From SZUA-186 sp041552135 (GTDB taxonomy: Bacteria; Pseudomonadota; Gammaproteobacteria; UBA9214), in the NCBI GenBank assembly GCA_041552135.1, contig JBFELL010000039.1:1-18469 (forward strand): a DNA stretch of 18,469 bases. The letters run 5' to 3'. A program made the translations under genes and the position numbers. Shown here one piece after another: positions 1 to 8,625 of this stretch (its first letter is position 1; every line of letters begins with the position of its first letter). The notes beneath the pieces are model-generated. The model did no database searches and was not told the origin of the DNA. It saw only the letters and a list, made by a program, of their open reading frames with translations.

Positions 1-153
1 ATCCTCACGGGCATGTATGTGCCCTCGACGACAGAACTGCAACGTGGCGATGTTGCCCCGGTGGTGGCGGGTGTCCCAATGCCGGATGCGCAGTTCACGT
101 TGGGCGATCTGGTGGTCATCCAGCGGATTGTATTCGGTCTCTATGCCCCCTGA
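1..153 (+). CDS. C-terminal end of a secreted protein with dockerin-like tail (partial)
   Basis: The window opens inside a reading frame of 50 codons ending in TGA at 151-153. Its last 36 residues (GDVAP, then about 16 residues, then LGDLVVIQRIVFGL) match the pattern at the very end of the next gene, the subtilisin-like protease (ADVAP, then LGDVLVIQRMALGL). This is the second half of a dockerin-like pair of calcium-binding helices: a short Asp-containing loop followed by a helix of the type GDxxxIQRxxLG. The catalytic or main domain lies outside the window, so no function can be given. The shared tail and the common direction suggest two neighbouring, related secreted proteins. Alternative: the tail of any multidomain surface protein carrying the same module. 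Confidence 0.7.
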   Translation: MLTGMYVPSTTELQRGDVAPVVAGVPMPDAQFTLGDLVVIQRIVFGLYAP

Positions 154-268
154 TTGACCTCGCCAACCGGACCGCCCGGGGGATCCAGCGACTGAATGCA
201 CGCCCGGGCATGTCTGGCCGGTTACTGTGCCGGCACGTTGCCGGGTCTGGCACGGGCATAATGCGTCA

Positions 269-274
269 TATAAT
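269..274 (+). promoter_or_regulatory. Possible -10 element (perfect TATAAT) upstream of the protease gene
   Basis: TATAAT at 269-274 is a perfect sigma-70 -10 hexamer in a GC-rich region. It would start transcription near 281 and leave a leader of about 70 nt before the ATG at 355. No convincing -35 hexamer lies 16-18 bases upstream (246-251 reads TCTGGC), so it may be activator-dependent or fortuitous. Its position also argues against a TTG start at 274 for the protease. Confidence 0.35.
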
Positions 275-354
275 TGACGGAATTTCATGCTACCATGGCT
301 CAAGCAGGGATTCCGCTCCCTGAGATGGATTTCCGACGGTCGGTTAATGTCACG

Positions 355-2448
355 ATGCCACAAAATAAAATCTTCATAATCAATTATCTGCTTGCTTGCA
401 TGGTAATGATGAACATGCCCTGGCTGGTATGGGCCGAGCCGGCCGGCAAGGCACTTGCCCGGCAACAGCATCCACCCGGACAGCCCGCCCTGGCGGCTAA
501 AGAGCGTGCCAGGCTCATTCGCGAAAACATGCCGGCCTTTGCCGACGACAGGGTGCTGGTGAAATTCCGCCCCGGTACCCGTGCCTCGGATATCGGCAAG
601 GCACACCGTGCGGCGGGCGGGCGGCTCCACCAGAGAATCCCGGGTATCGGGGTCCATGTCGTCGAGGTCCCGAAGGGCAGCGTTGCCGCGCAGGTCGCGC
701 GCTACACGCAGAATCCCCATGTTGTCTATGCCGAACCGGACTACTACCGGGTGCTGGTCATTCCCGACGAGGGCAATGACCCGGGCCCGGATGCAGGGGG
801 TGTAGTTGCAGGCAGGGAATATTTCGAGGAGCAGTGGGGGCTGGACAACACCGGACAGCAACACACCGGTTTCGACCCGTTGTTTGGTCTGCCGATCCAG
901 ATAGAGGGTGAACCGGATGCCGACATTGATGCCCCGCAGGGGTGGGAGATCACGACCGGAGATCCATCGGTGAAGATTGCCATTCTGGATAGCGGCATAG
1001 ACTGCAGCAGCATCGAGCATGCCGGCAAGTGCAACGAGCAAGTGAGCTTCGTTGCAGAATACAGCGACTATCTGGATGACATTGCCGAGCACGGAACTCA
1101 TGTGGCAGGAATCGCCGCGGCACATACCGACAACGGCGTCGGCGTTGCGGGCGTTGGATGGAACTCGTCGGTAAGTAATCTGAAGACCTGCTACTATTAT
1201 GAACTGGAAATTATCCCGGATATCTACTACATACCCGCCGGCGTCTGTCCGGTGTCGGCATCTGCAGCTGCCATCATGTATGCCGCCGACAACGGCTACC
1301 ATGTGATCAATATGAGCTACGGCAGTGACGGTGTCGATCCGAATGGGGATCCTGTCGGCATCCCTGAGCAGCCGAATGTCGAGAGTGAAGCCATTGCCTA
1401 TGCCTGGGATCGCGGCGTTGTGCTGGTCGCAGCGGCAGGCAACGATGCAAATACCACGCAGGTCTACCCGGCAGCCAACCCGGATGTCATCGCTGTTGCC
1501 GCTACCAACCACTATGATGACAAGGCATCCTTTTCCACATTTGGCAATACCTGGGTGTCTATGATGGCGCCAGGGGAGGACATCCTGTCCACCAACGTGG
1601 TGGCGACTTGTGTCTTCTATGCGGACATTCTGTACTATCCCTACAATCCCGATACCGAGGCCTGCCTCAAGTGGAGTTCGGGCACTTCCATGGCCAGTCC
1701 CCATGTCGCGGGAGCCGCGGCGCTGGTCTGGTGGCATCTGTTCCCCGGGCAGTCACCCGGGTCCTGCATGAGCCCTGGCGGGGTGCCGTGCAATGCGGTG
1801 GTCCGAAGTCACCTCGAACATGGTGCGGATGCCAGCGGCGCTCTGGGCCAGAATTTCCTGGCGTGGAGTACCAGCGGGCGCCTGAACGTGCATGGCGCGC
1901 TCACGGTCGCCGATGCCGATCTTGATGGACTGCCGAATGACATCGACAGCGACGATGACAATGACGGTCTGCCGGATGACATCGACAGCGACGATGACAA
2001 TGACGGTCTGGCCGATACGATCGAGCCGGGCCTGGGTACCGATCCCCTGGACAGCGACACGGATGACGATGGTCTTTCTGACGGGTTCGAGGTCAATTAC
2101 GATCCAGATCCGCTGGATAGCTATACCGTGGGCACGGACCTGAACCCGATGCAGCAGGATACCGACGGTGACGGCATCAGTGACGGTGATGAGATCCTTG
2201 CCGGTTTCGATCCGCTGGATGCGGCCAGTACGCCGGCAGACGGCGATATCAACCTCGACGGCAAGGTGGATGCGGCCGATGTTCTGCTGGCCCTGCGTGC
2301 CCTGCTGGAGGGCCTCGAACTGCTGGACGACGAGCAGCAGCTGCACGCCGATGTTGCGCCGCTGTCTGGCGGGTTGGTGCCGTCGCCGGATGGCGTGTTC
2401 AACCTGGGTGATGTGCTGGTGATCCAGCGTATGGCGCTGGGGTTGTAG
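355..2448 (+). CDS. Secreted subtilisin-like serine protease (S8) with TSP3-type repeats and dockerin-like C-terminus
   Basis: Exported endopeptidase of the subtilase family, 697 residues from ATG 355. This start gives a signal peptide (MPQNKIF, a hydrophobic core, then VWA before EPAGKA). The frame stays open upstream to a TTG at 274, and ATGs at 295 and 325 are possible; none has a clear Shine-Dalgarno sequence. Order: signal peptide (about 1-27), inhibitor-type propeptide (about 62-130, ending VVYAEPDYY), catalytic domain with Asp212 in ILDSGID, His246 in HGTHVAG, oxyanion Asn363 in AAAGND and Ser445 in SGTSMASPHVAG. After about residue 520 come acidic DxDxDG loops like thrombospondin type 3 repeats, then a dockerin-like pair (DINLDGKVDAADVLLALRALL, and LGDVLVIQRMALGL). 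The full triad indicates an active enzyme; calcium probably stabilises the tail. Whether the dockerin-like module binds a partner is unknown. Confidence 0.93.
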   Translation: MPQNKIFIINYLLACMVMMNMPWLVWAEPAGKALARQQHPPGQPALAAKERARLIRENMPAFADDRVLVKFRPGTRASDIGKAHRAAGGRLHQRIPGIGVHVVEVPKGSVAAQVARYTQNPHVVYAEPDYYRVLVIPDEGNDPGPDAGGVVAGREYFEEQWGLDNTGQQHTGFDPLFGLPIQIEGEPDADIDAPQGWEITTGDPSVKIAILDSGIDCSSIEHAGKCNEQVSFVAEYSDYLDDIAEHGTHVAGIAAAHTDNGVGVAGVGWNSSVSNLKTCYYYELEIIPDIYYIPAGVCPVSASAAAIMYAADNGYHVINMSYGSDGVDPNGDPVGIPEQPNVESEAIAYAWDRGVVLVAAAGNDANTTQVYPAANPDVIAVAATNHYDDKASFSTFGNTWVSMMAPGEDILSTNVVATCVFYADILYYPYNPDTEACLKWSSGTSMASPHVAGAAALVWWHLFPGQSPGSCMSPGGVPCNAVVRSHLEHGADASGALGQNFLAWSTSGRLNVHGALTVADADLDGLPNDIDSDDDNDGLPDDIDSDDDNDGLADTIEPGLGTDPLDSDTDDDGLSDGFEVNYDPDPLDSYTVGTDLNPMQQDTDGDGISDGDEILAGFDPLDAASTPADGDINLDGKVDAADVLLALRALLEGLELLDDEQQLHADVAPLSGGLVPSPDGVFNLGDVLVIQRMALGL
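1930..2007 (+). repeat. Two tandem 39-bp units encoding acidic calcium-binding loops
   Basis: Units 1930-1968 and 1969-2007 differ at one position (A at 1936, G at 1975). Each encodes 13 residues of the form LPxDIDSDDDNDG, a TSP3-type loop. The identity also at silent positions points to recent duplication or slippage. Confidence 0.85.
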
Positions 2449-2498
2449 GCCGACGTCTCCGCCCTGTTTCTGTCTTACGGGTGAATGTCTGCAGTGCC

Positions 2499-3377
2499 TC
2501 AGCTGACGTCGATCACCGTCTTGCTGCCCGATTGCGGTGTCAGGCGTATCACCATGCCTTCCGCCGCGCACAGGCTGGTCGACGGGGCCCGCTTGCCGCG
2601 GAAGAAATGCGCGTTTTCCTCCTGGATGAAATCGATCTCCGTATCGCTGCGGTCCGGGTCATGATGGAACATGACCAGGCAGCCGACTTCGGCGTCCACC
2701 GCCAGCTGGCGTACCTGCGCCACCAGTGAATGCCCCCAGCCGTGTTTGTGCGGCATGTCTTCCGGCAGGTACTGCGCGTCGTGGATCAGTACATCCGCGC
2801 CATGGCAGAAAGAGACCCACTGGTCGTAGCTGGTCGCGACCTTGTTGGGCGGCTCGAGTTCATTGTCTGTTATGTAGGCGCAGGATACGCCGTCTTCCTC
2901 GATGCGATAGGCGCAGCCGCCGCCCGGGTGATTGATGGTGGCGCGTTTTACGACGATGTTTTCATGTGCAAGTAACGACTCGATGTTTTCCATGATGCAT
3001 TCCGATTGCGATGGCAGGTCGTCTGCATGCACGGGAAAGTTGGCGCCGTCGATCTGGTCGAACAGCGAACACAGCTTGTTGTGCTCGCCGGCCGGGCTGG
3101 TGTAGACGCGGATGCTCCGGTCCTGCTGGTAGAGTGGCGCGAAAAAGGGGAAGCCCTGGATGTGATCCCAGTGGCCGTGCGACAGCAGGATGTTGACGGT
3201 GCTGTCGTCGGTTTCGAGGCGCTTGCCGAGTTCCCGGATACCGGTGCCGGCATCGAGTATCAGGTTGTGACCGTTGTCCAGTTCAACAAATACACACGAC
3301 GTGTTGCCACCGTACTTGTTGGTGGCAGGTCCCGGCGTGGGTATCGAGCCACGGACTCCGTAGAATGTTATTACCAT
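2499..3377 (-). CDS. Metallo-beta-lactamase-fold hydrolase (PhnP / cyclic phosphodiesterase-like group)
   Basis: Probable cytoplasmic metal-dependent phosphodiesterase or hydrolase, 292 residues; substrate unknown. The N-terminus (FYGVRGSIPTPGP, YGGNTSC) is typical of the COG1235 branch. Metal ligands are visible: H67-G-H69-W-D71-H72, His150 in NHPGGG, Asp200 in HDAQY and a His238-His239 pair in FHHDPD, so both metal sites appear intact. No signal peptide or membrane segment. The frame could start at GTG 3383, but a GGAG lies five bases before the ATG at 3377 and abuts the GTG, so 3377 was chosen. It converges with the protease gene (50-bp gap) and lies downstream of the small lipoprotein gene on the same strand, with 92 bp between them. 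Related proteins are sometimes paired with signalling modules; nothing here fixes its role. Confidence 0.88.
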   Translation of the reverse strand: MVITFYGVRGSIPTPGPATNKYGGNTSCVFVELDNGHNLILDAGTGIRELGKRLETDDSTVNILLSHGHWDHIQGFPFFAPLYQQDRSIRVYTSPAGEHNKLCSLFDQIDGANFPVHADDLPSQSECIMENIESLLAHENIVVKRATINHPGGGCAYRIEEDGVSCAYITDNELEPPNKVATSYDQWVSFCHGADVLIHDAQYLPEDMPHKHGWGHSLVAQVRQLAVDAEVGCLVMFHHDPDRSDTEIDFIQEENAHFFRGKRAPSTSLCAAEGMVIRLTPQSGSKTVIDVS

Positions 3378-3469
3378 GTTCACTCCGTCTGTCCCGGCAC
3401 GACTTTACCGGGGCTGCGGGAACAGGGACTGTCAGATGCTGCCAGGGTGTTTCTGTCTAAGCCCCGTTG

Positions 3470-3868
3470 TTATCTGAACGACGGCAGCGGGCCGTCCAGG
3501 TACCAGACATCGGCATCCTGGTCGTAGATCCACTTTTGTCGGTCGATTATCTTCCTCTCAAGCAAATTGTCTTCGTTATAATAGTGAATATCGATGACCT
3601 GGTTGAAGACCATCCCGTCCGGTGACATGGAAGACTCGAGCGGTCTGTAGGACGTGATCCGGTATTTTTTCAGTGATTCCAGGTCGGGTGATGCCGAAGA
3701 TCCCTCAGGGTTGCGCATGCCATTGGCTTTATCGTAGTCGCTCCAGCGCAGTGCGTATTCGTAAAAACGCGTCGAGTTGTGCAGGGACTGTGATTTCTTT
3801 TCTTTCTCTATGGTACCGCAGGCACACAGCAGCATAACAAGAAGAGCCGTAACGAGTCGTTGCATCAT
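3470..3868 (-). CDS. Small predicted lipoprotein, function unknown
   Basis: 132 residues. The N-terminus MMQRLVTALLVMLLCACG has a positive residue, a hydrophobic stretch and a lipobox (L14-C15-A16-C17), so Cys17 is probably lipidated and the protein anchored in the periplasm. The mature part is polar and rich in Tyr, Asp and Ser, with no further membrane segment. Its C-terminal half (IDIHYYNEDN, then RQKWIYDQDADVWYLDGPLP) looks like a small beta-rich domain whose ending resembles a description of a folded sheet edge. I do not recognise a named family. AGGA lies just before the paired ATGs; either could start. It may be co-transcribed with the metallo-hydrolase gene downstream, but the gap is 92 bp. 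Confidence 0.75.
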   Translation of the reverse strand: MMQRLVTALLVMLLCACGTIEKEKKSQSLHNSTRFYEYALRWSDYDKANGMRNPEGSSASPDLESLKKYRITSYRPLESSMSPDGMVFNQVIDIHYYNEDNLLERKIIDRQKWIYDQDADVWYLDGPLPSFR

Positions 3869-4120
3869 GCGTCCTGTTATGGAGCCGGGTGGTCATGTGG
3901 CCAGTGTGTTGCTGTACATTGTGCATTGCCCGTGCTGGATTGTACAGGCAGGGAGGAGGACGGGCTTGTGAAGGGACGGGCAGGTCCCGCGTCGCCTGTC
4001 TGGCTTCATGACGATATACACTGTTCCGGATGCCTGTATTGATGAATCGTCAGGCTATATAGTAGTCCAGATCGATGGCCCCCCCCACCCTCAGGTGACC
4101 ACGTTTGCAGGGAGACAGGT

Positions 4121-5497
<1,377 letters not shown>

Positions 5498-5599
5498 CCG
5501 GCTCCGGTCTGCAAGCGGATCCCGGTCTCGTGAGCCTGCGGCAACCCCGGGCAGGGCCGCGCAGTCACTGGCCGCGGGCTGCGACCGGATACGTGCGTC

Positions 5600-5989
5600 C
5601 TAGGTAGCAGGGGTTTTGGCGGCCGGTCTTTTCGCTGCCGGTTTTTTCCGCCGGGCTGCGGGCTTGGCGGGGCTGCTCTGCTGCATCAGGCGGTTGTTTA
5701 CCGCCATCTCGGCCTCGCTCCAGTCCTGTCCCGGGTCGCCCCCCTGGAAGCCGCGGCGTTCCGCAATCAGGTAGGCCTCTTCGGCGATCATTTGCTGCCG
5801 CTGTACGGCATCGATGCTCGTACCGTGTTCCGGTGTGCCGCGGGACTCGATCCGGGTCTTCAGCCTGGCGGCGGCCTTCTCCAGGGTGGACTCGAGCTTG
5901 CGCTCCAGCTGCTGCTCCATTTCCTGTACCTGACTGCGGACTGTCTCCAGCTCGTCCGACAGCTTCTTCAGCGTCAGTTTCTCGCTCAT
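5600..5989 (-). CDS. DUF2934 protein with N-terminal coiled coil and Lys/Ala/Pro-rich tail
   Basis: 129 residues, three parts. Residues about 5-50 form a heptad-rich coiled coil (LTLKKLSDELETVRSQVQEM and onward). Residues about 62-98 are a DUF2934 segment (IAEEAYLIAERRGF, then DPGQDWSEAE), a short domain of unknown function common in proteobacteria. Residues about 106-129 are a basic, alanine- and proline-rich tail of the PAAKRPAAK kind, like bacterial histone H1-like proteins, which suggests nucleic-acid binding (inference). The frame is open to an ATG at 6016, but a strong GGAGGAG stands eight bases before the ATG at 5989 and the upstream one has no ribosome-binding site. Cytoplasmic; no neighbour hints at its job. 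Confidence 0.85.
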   Translation of the reverse strand: MSEKLTLKKLSDELETVRSQVQEMEQQLERKLESTLEKAAARLKTRIESRGTPEHGTSIDAVQRQQMIAEEAYLIAERRGFQGGDPGQDWSEAEMAVNNRLMQQSSPAKPAARRKKPAAKRPAAKTPAT

Positions 5990-6166
5990 TCCTTGCTCCT
6001 CCGTTGTGTCTGCCATGCACCAGGCGAGGCGTATGGCGCTCTCTTCGGGGGCTGTACAACGCTCGCCATTCTCTGTGGCGGTTAGCCTGCGTTTGCGGTC
6101 CCCACGCGAGAGTAATGCTTTCCGGTGCCCGTGGCAATTCAGAATAGTGCGGGCAGCGTGCCTGCG

Positions 6167-8101
6167 CTACAACACCTCGTCGCGGCTGTGCCAGGGCCCT
6201 TCGGCAGCCTCAACCGCCGATTTGTACGCCGCGATATCACCGGCCAGGGCCTGGTCGATGGCGACAGCCAGCGCCCGGGCTGTCTCGATGCGATGTAACA
6301 GCACATAGTCGGCTCCGGCCTCGTACAAATGCCGGCTTTCGGCCAGTTCGACGGCATTGGCGATGATGACGGCTTCGGGATTGATGCGCCTGGCCGTTTC
6401 CACGATCTGGCGGTTGGTGACACCCTTGAGGATGTTGTCAGACACCGAGCTGACGATGATGGGTGCCCTGTCGACACCGGCATGCTGCAGCGTTTCGGTG
6501 TTGCGCAGGTCGCCGTAATGCACCTGTGGTCCGTGCGCGGCGATCCGCTCATGGATGTTGATGTTGAAGTCCACCACCAGGATCCTGTTCATGAGTTCGG
6601 GGTGGCTGCGTTCCAGTTCATAGAGCAATGACGAGGTGACCCGGTGAAAACCGAGCAGGGCGATTACGCAGTCGTTCTGTGCCTCGGCCGTGTCGTTCTG
6701 CGTATCTGTCCTGAAACCGAGTTTTGCCAGTAGCGGTGACAGGTGGTTATGGATGTTATCCGCCTGCCGGAACAGGGCCGGCGTCAGCAGTGCCGTTATC
6801 ACGAAGGCGAATATGATGCTGCTGTTCAGACTGCCGGAGATGTGGCCAAGTTGCATGCCGAGAAAGCCGATCACCAGGGTGAACTCGGAGATCTGCGCCA
6901 GGCGCGTCGAGGTGATAAAGGCGTTGCGGGAGTCGAGGCCGGTAAGGTAGAGCAGGGGATAGAACACGAAATAACGTGCCAGCAGTGCGGCAGCGGCAAA
7001 CAGCACGGCCAGCACCAGTACGCTCGCCCCTTCCGGCATGGGTATGCTCATGCCAAGGCCGACGAAAAACAGTGTCACGAAGAAGTCCTTCACGATGCCG
7101 ACCTTGCCGGTCATCTCGGTACTATAGGGCAGGCTGGCGATGCTGGCGCCGGCGATCAGTGCGCCCATGCCGGAACCGACGCCAAGGTGCAGGTTGATAC
7201 CGAAGAGGGTCTCGGTGATGTGGTCCAGCTGCGTGCCAAGCAGCACAACGATGAAACACCAGGAGACAGCCGCGACCAGGATGATTTCGGGCCGCCTGGC
7301 GACCCAGCGAAAGCCGATCGGGATGATGTACCTGGCGAACAGCGCCGCGGCCAGCGCCAGCAGGCCGATGCCGGCGAAGGACAGCAGGATCGGGCCGGGC
7401 TCCGGCTTGTCCAGGCCGGGCAGCAGCGCAATGACGGTGATCGCCCAGATGTCCTGGAATATCAGGATGCCCAGCGAGACCCGGCCGGTAACCGTGTCCA
7501 GCTGGAAGGTCTCCTGGAACAGCTTGACCACCAGCAGCGTCGACGAGGCGGCGACGACGAAACCGGCGTACAGGGGGGCATGGCCGCTGCCTGCCAGCAG
7601 GCTGCCGCCAATACCCAGCCCGATCAGAAGTTTCGTGAAGCCGATACCGAACAGGACGCACAGCGGATATTGCAGCAGGCCAGACAGGATCAGTACCCGG
7701 CCGCTGGCCATGAGCTTGCGGAAGTCGAGTTCCAGCCCCATCATGAACAGCAGCAGGACCAGCCCGAGTTCCGAGATGGTCTCTATGTTGGCGGGGTCGG
7801 TGACCAGGCCCGCACCAATCGGGCCGACGATGATGCCGGCCATCAGGAAGGCGGCCACCTCGGGGATATGCAGGCGGGTAAAGACAATCGCGAGCACCCC
7901 CGCCAGTACGATGCAGAAGCCAATGTCCTGTATCAGCGATGGCAACTCGCCGCTGCCCGCCAGTGCCGTCGCTGGCATCAGGCACAGCAGCCCGGCGGCA
8001 GAGGCCGGTCTGCGGCCAGTCGCGGCCGGCCGGATCAACCCGTGTTCCCGGGTGGTATGTCGTGCCGCGGCAGTGCCTTTACTGCAGACCAACAGCGACA
8101 T
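6167..8101 (-). CDS. Kef-type monovalent cation:proton antiporter (CPA2) with RCK/TrkA-N domain
   Basis: Inner-membrane K+ or Na+/H+ antiporter of the CPA2 family, 644 residues. About residues 52-445 hold a dozen hydrophobic segments, with family motifs such as LLLFMMGLELDF (116-127) and the FQDIWA motif with Asp217. Residues about 476-600 form a cytoplasmic RCK/TrkA-N-like Rossmann domain (CVIALLGFHRV; ILVVDFN with Asp511). The usual GxGxxG nucleotide loop is missing: the site reads G484-F-H-R-V-T-S-S. Residues 22-48 (RPAATGRR, then a hydrophobic run ending ATALA) could be a signal peptide, and the true start may lie inside the first 41 codons, for example at TTG 8038; the ATG at 8101 has no clear ribosome-binding site but overlaps the preceding gene by 23 bp, fitting translational coupling. 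Kef-type gating by glutathione adducts cannot be inferred from sequence alone. Confidence 0.9.
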   Translation of the reverse strand: MSLLVCSKGTAAARHTTREHGLIRPAATGRRPASAAGLLCLMPATALAGSGELPSLIQDIGFCIVLAGVLAIVFTRLHIPEVAAFLMAGIIVGPIGAGLVTDPANIETISELGLVLLLFMMGLELDFRKLMASGRVLILSGLLQYPLCVLFGIGFTKLLIGLGIGGSLLAGSGHAPLYAGFVVAASSTLLVVKLFQETFQLDTVTGRVSLGILIFQDIWAITVIALLPGLDKPEPGPILLSFAGIGLLALAAALFARYIIPIGFRWVARRPEIILVAAVSWCFIVVLLGTQLDHITETLFGINLHLGVGSGMGALIAGASIASLPYSTEMTGKVGIVKDFFVTLFFVGLGMSIPMPEGASVLVLAVLFAAAALLARYFVFYPLLYLTGLDSRNAFITSTRLAQISEFTLVIGFLGMQLGHISGSLNSSIIFAFVITALLTPALFRQADNIHNHLSPLLAKLGFRTDTQNDTAEAQNDCVIALLGFHRVTSSLLYELERSHPELMNRILVVDFNINIHERIAAHGPQVHYGDLRNTETLQHAGVDRAPIIVSSVSDNILKGVTNRQIVETARRINPEAVIIANAVELAESRHLYEAGADYVLLHRIETARALAVAIDQALAGDIAAYKSAVEAAEGPWHSRDEVL

Positions 8102-8279
8102 AGGCGAGGCTGGACAGGTTCAGTATCGTCCCCCACAGTACCAGCCAGTACTGGCGGCCACGGATTCCCGCCATCACGAAACCGATGCCAAGCACGATGC
8201 CGAATATGCCGACGCCGGTAAAGTCCATTTCCACCGGTGCGCCCAGCTCACCCGGCGTTTGCCCCTCGCGATAGCGCAT
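8079..8279 (-). CDS. Small two-helix inner-membrane protein, upstream of and overlapping the antiporter gene
   Basis: 66 residues with two hydrophobic helices (about 22-41 and 46-64: GIFGIVLGIGFVMAGI and YWLVLWGTILNLSSLAYVAV) joined by a short RGRQ loop. Its last codons overlap the start of the Kef-type gene by 23 bp, so the two are probably translated together, and it may be an accessory subunit or simply a neighbour. No named family recognised. ATG 8279 gives the longest version; an internal ATG at 8228 (MDFTGVG) is preceded by GGTGGAA and would still include both helices. Length and overlap support a real gene although similarity cannot be tested here. Confidence 0.7.
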   Translation of the reverse strand: MRYREGQTPGELGAPVEMDFTGVGIFGIVLGIGFVMAGIRGRQYWLVLWGTILNLSSLAYVAVGLQ

Positions 8280-8625
8280 CAGGGTGTTCCCGCCCCGGTT
8301 TCTGGGTGCTGATTATTGATGTATTGCATGTCTGTTGCCTGTCTGGCGGAACGTTCTGCCGATCTTATACATTTTCAGCAATCGAATATATCATCGGGAT
8401 TGACGCGTCACTGATACAGGATGCAACCGGAATTGAGGCGCAAAAAACCACGGAGCCGGTAGGTATTACGGATCAGTTTACGGTTGGCGACCCGCAATTG
8501 CCACAGTGGCTTGCCGGGGTCACGGCGCACCGGTTCCCTGGTGGCGGCTACCGGTCGGCGGTCTGTCAGTAAACTGCCGGCTTCGGGATCCGGCCGGCTG
8601 CCGGAGGGGCTTGCCGGTCAGGCTG
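8280..8625. other. Intergenic region between two leftward genes, no gene found
   Basis: 346 bp without a convincing gene. A rightward open frame crosses it but lacks a ribosome-binding site and family-like features. The part around 8360-8410 is AT-rich (reverse strand contains GATATATTC and TATAAG) and may hold the promoter of the 66-residue protein and antiporter genes, but no hexamer pair with proper spacing was found. Next to the end of the gene on the right there are GCCGGC repeats (8577-8605) that can pair weakly, without a T tract. Confidence 0.5.

Noticed and set aside
274..354. TTG start at 274 for the protease
   Set aside because: The codon overlaps a TATAAT box and would place 27 extra residues before a good signal peptide.
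1753..2571. Leftward 272-codon open frame
   Set aside because: It lies opposite the protease's repeat region, consists of Val/Ile/Gln/Arg runs with no family features, and comes from the codon bias of the acidic repeats.
6743..8312. Rightward open frames of 492 and 390 codons
   Set aside because: Antisense shadows of the antiporter gene; composition is unlike a real protein (Gln/Asp/Gly or Ser/Pro/Arg-rich).
8237..8572. Rightward 111-codon frame in the intergenic region
   Set aside because: No ribosome-binding site, no domain or membrane pattern, and it begins inside the small membrane protein gene.
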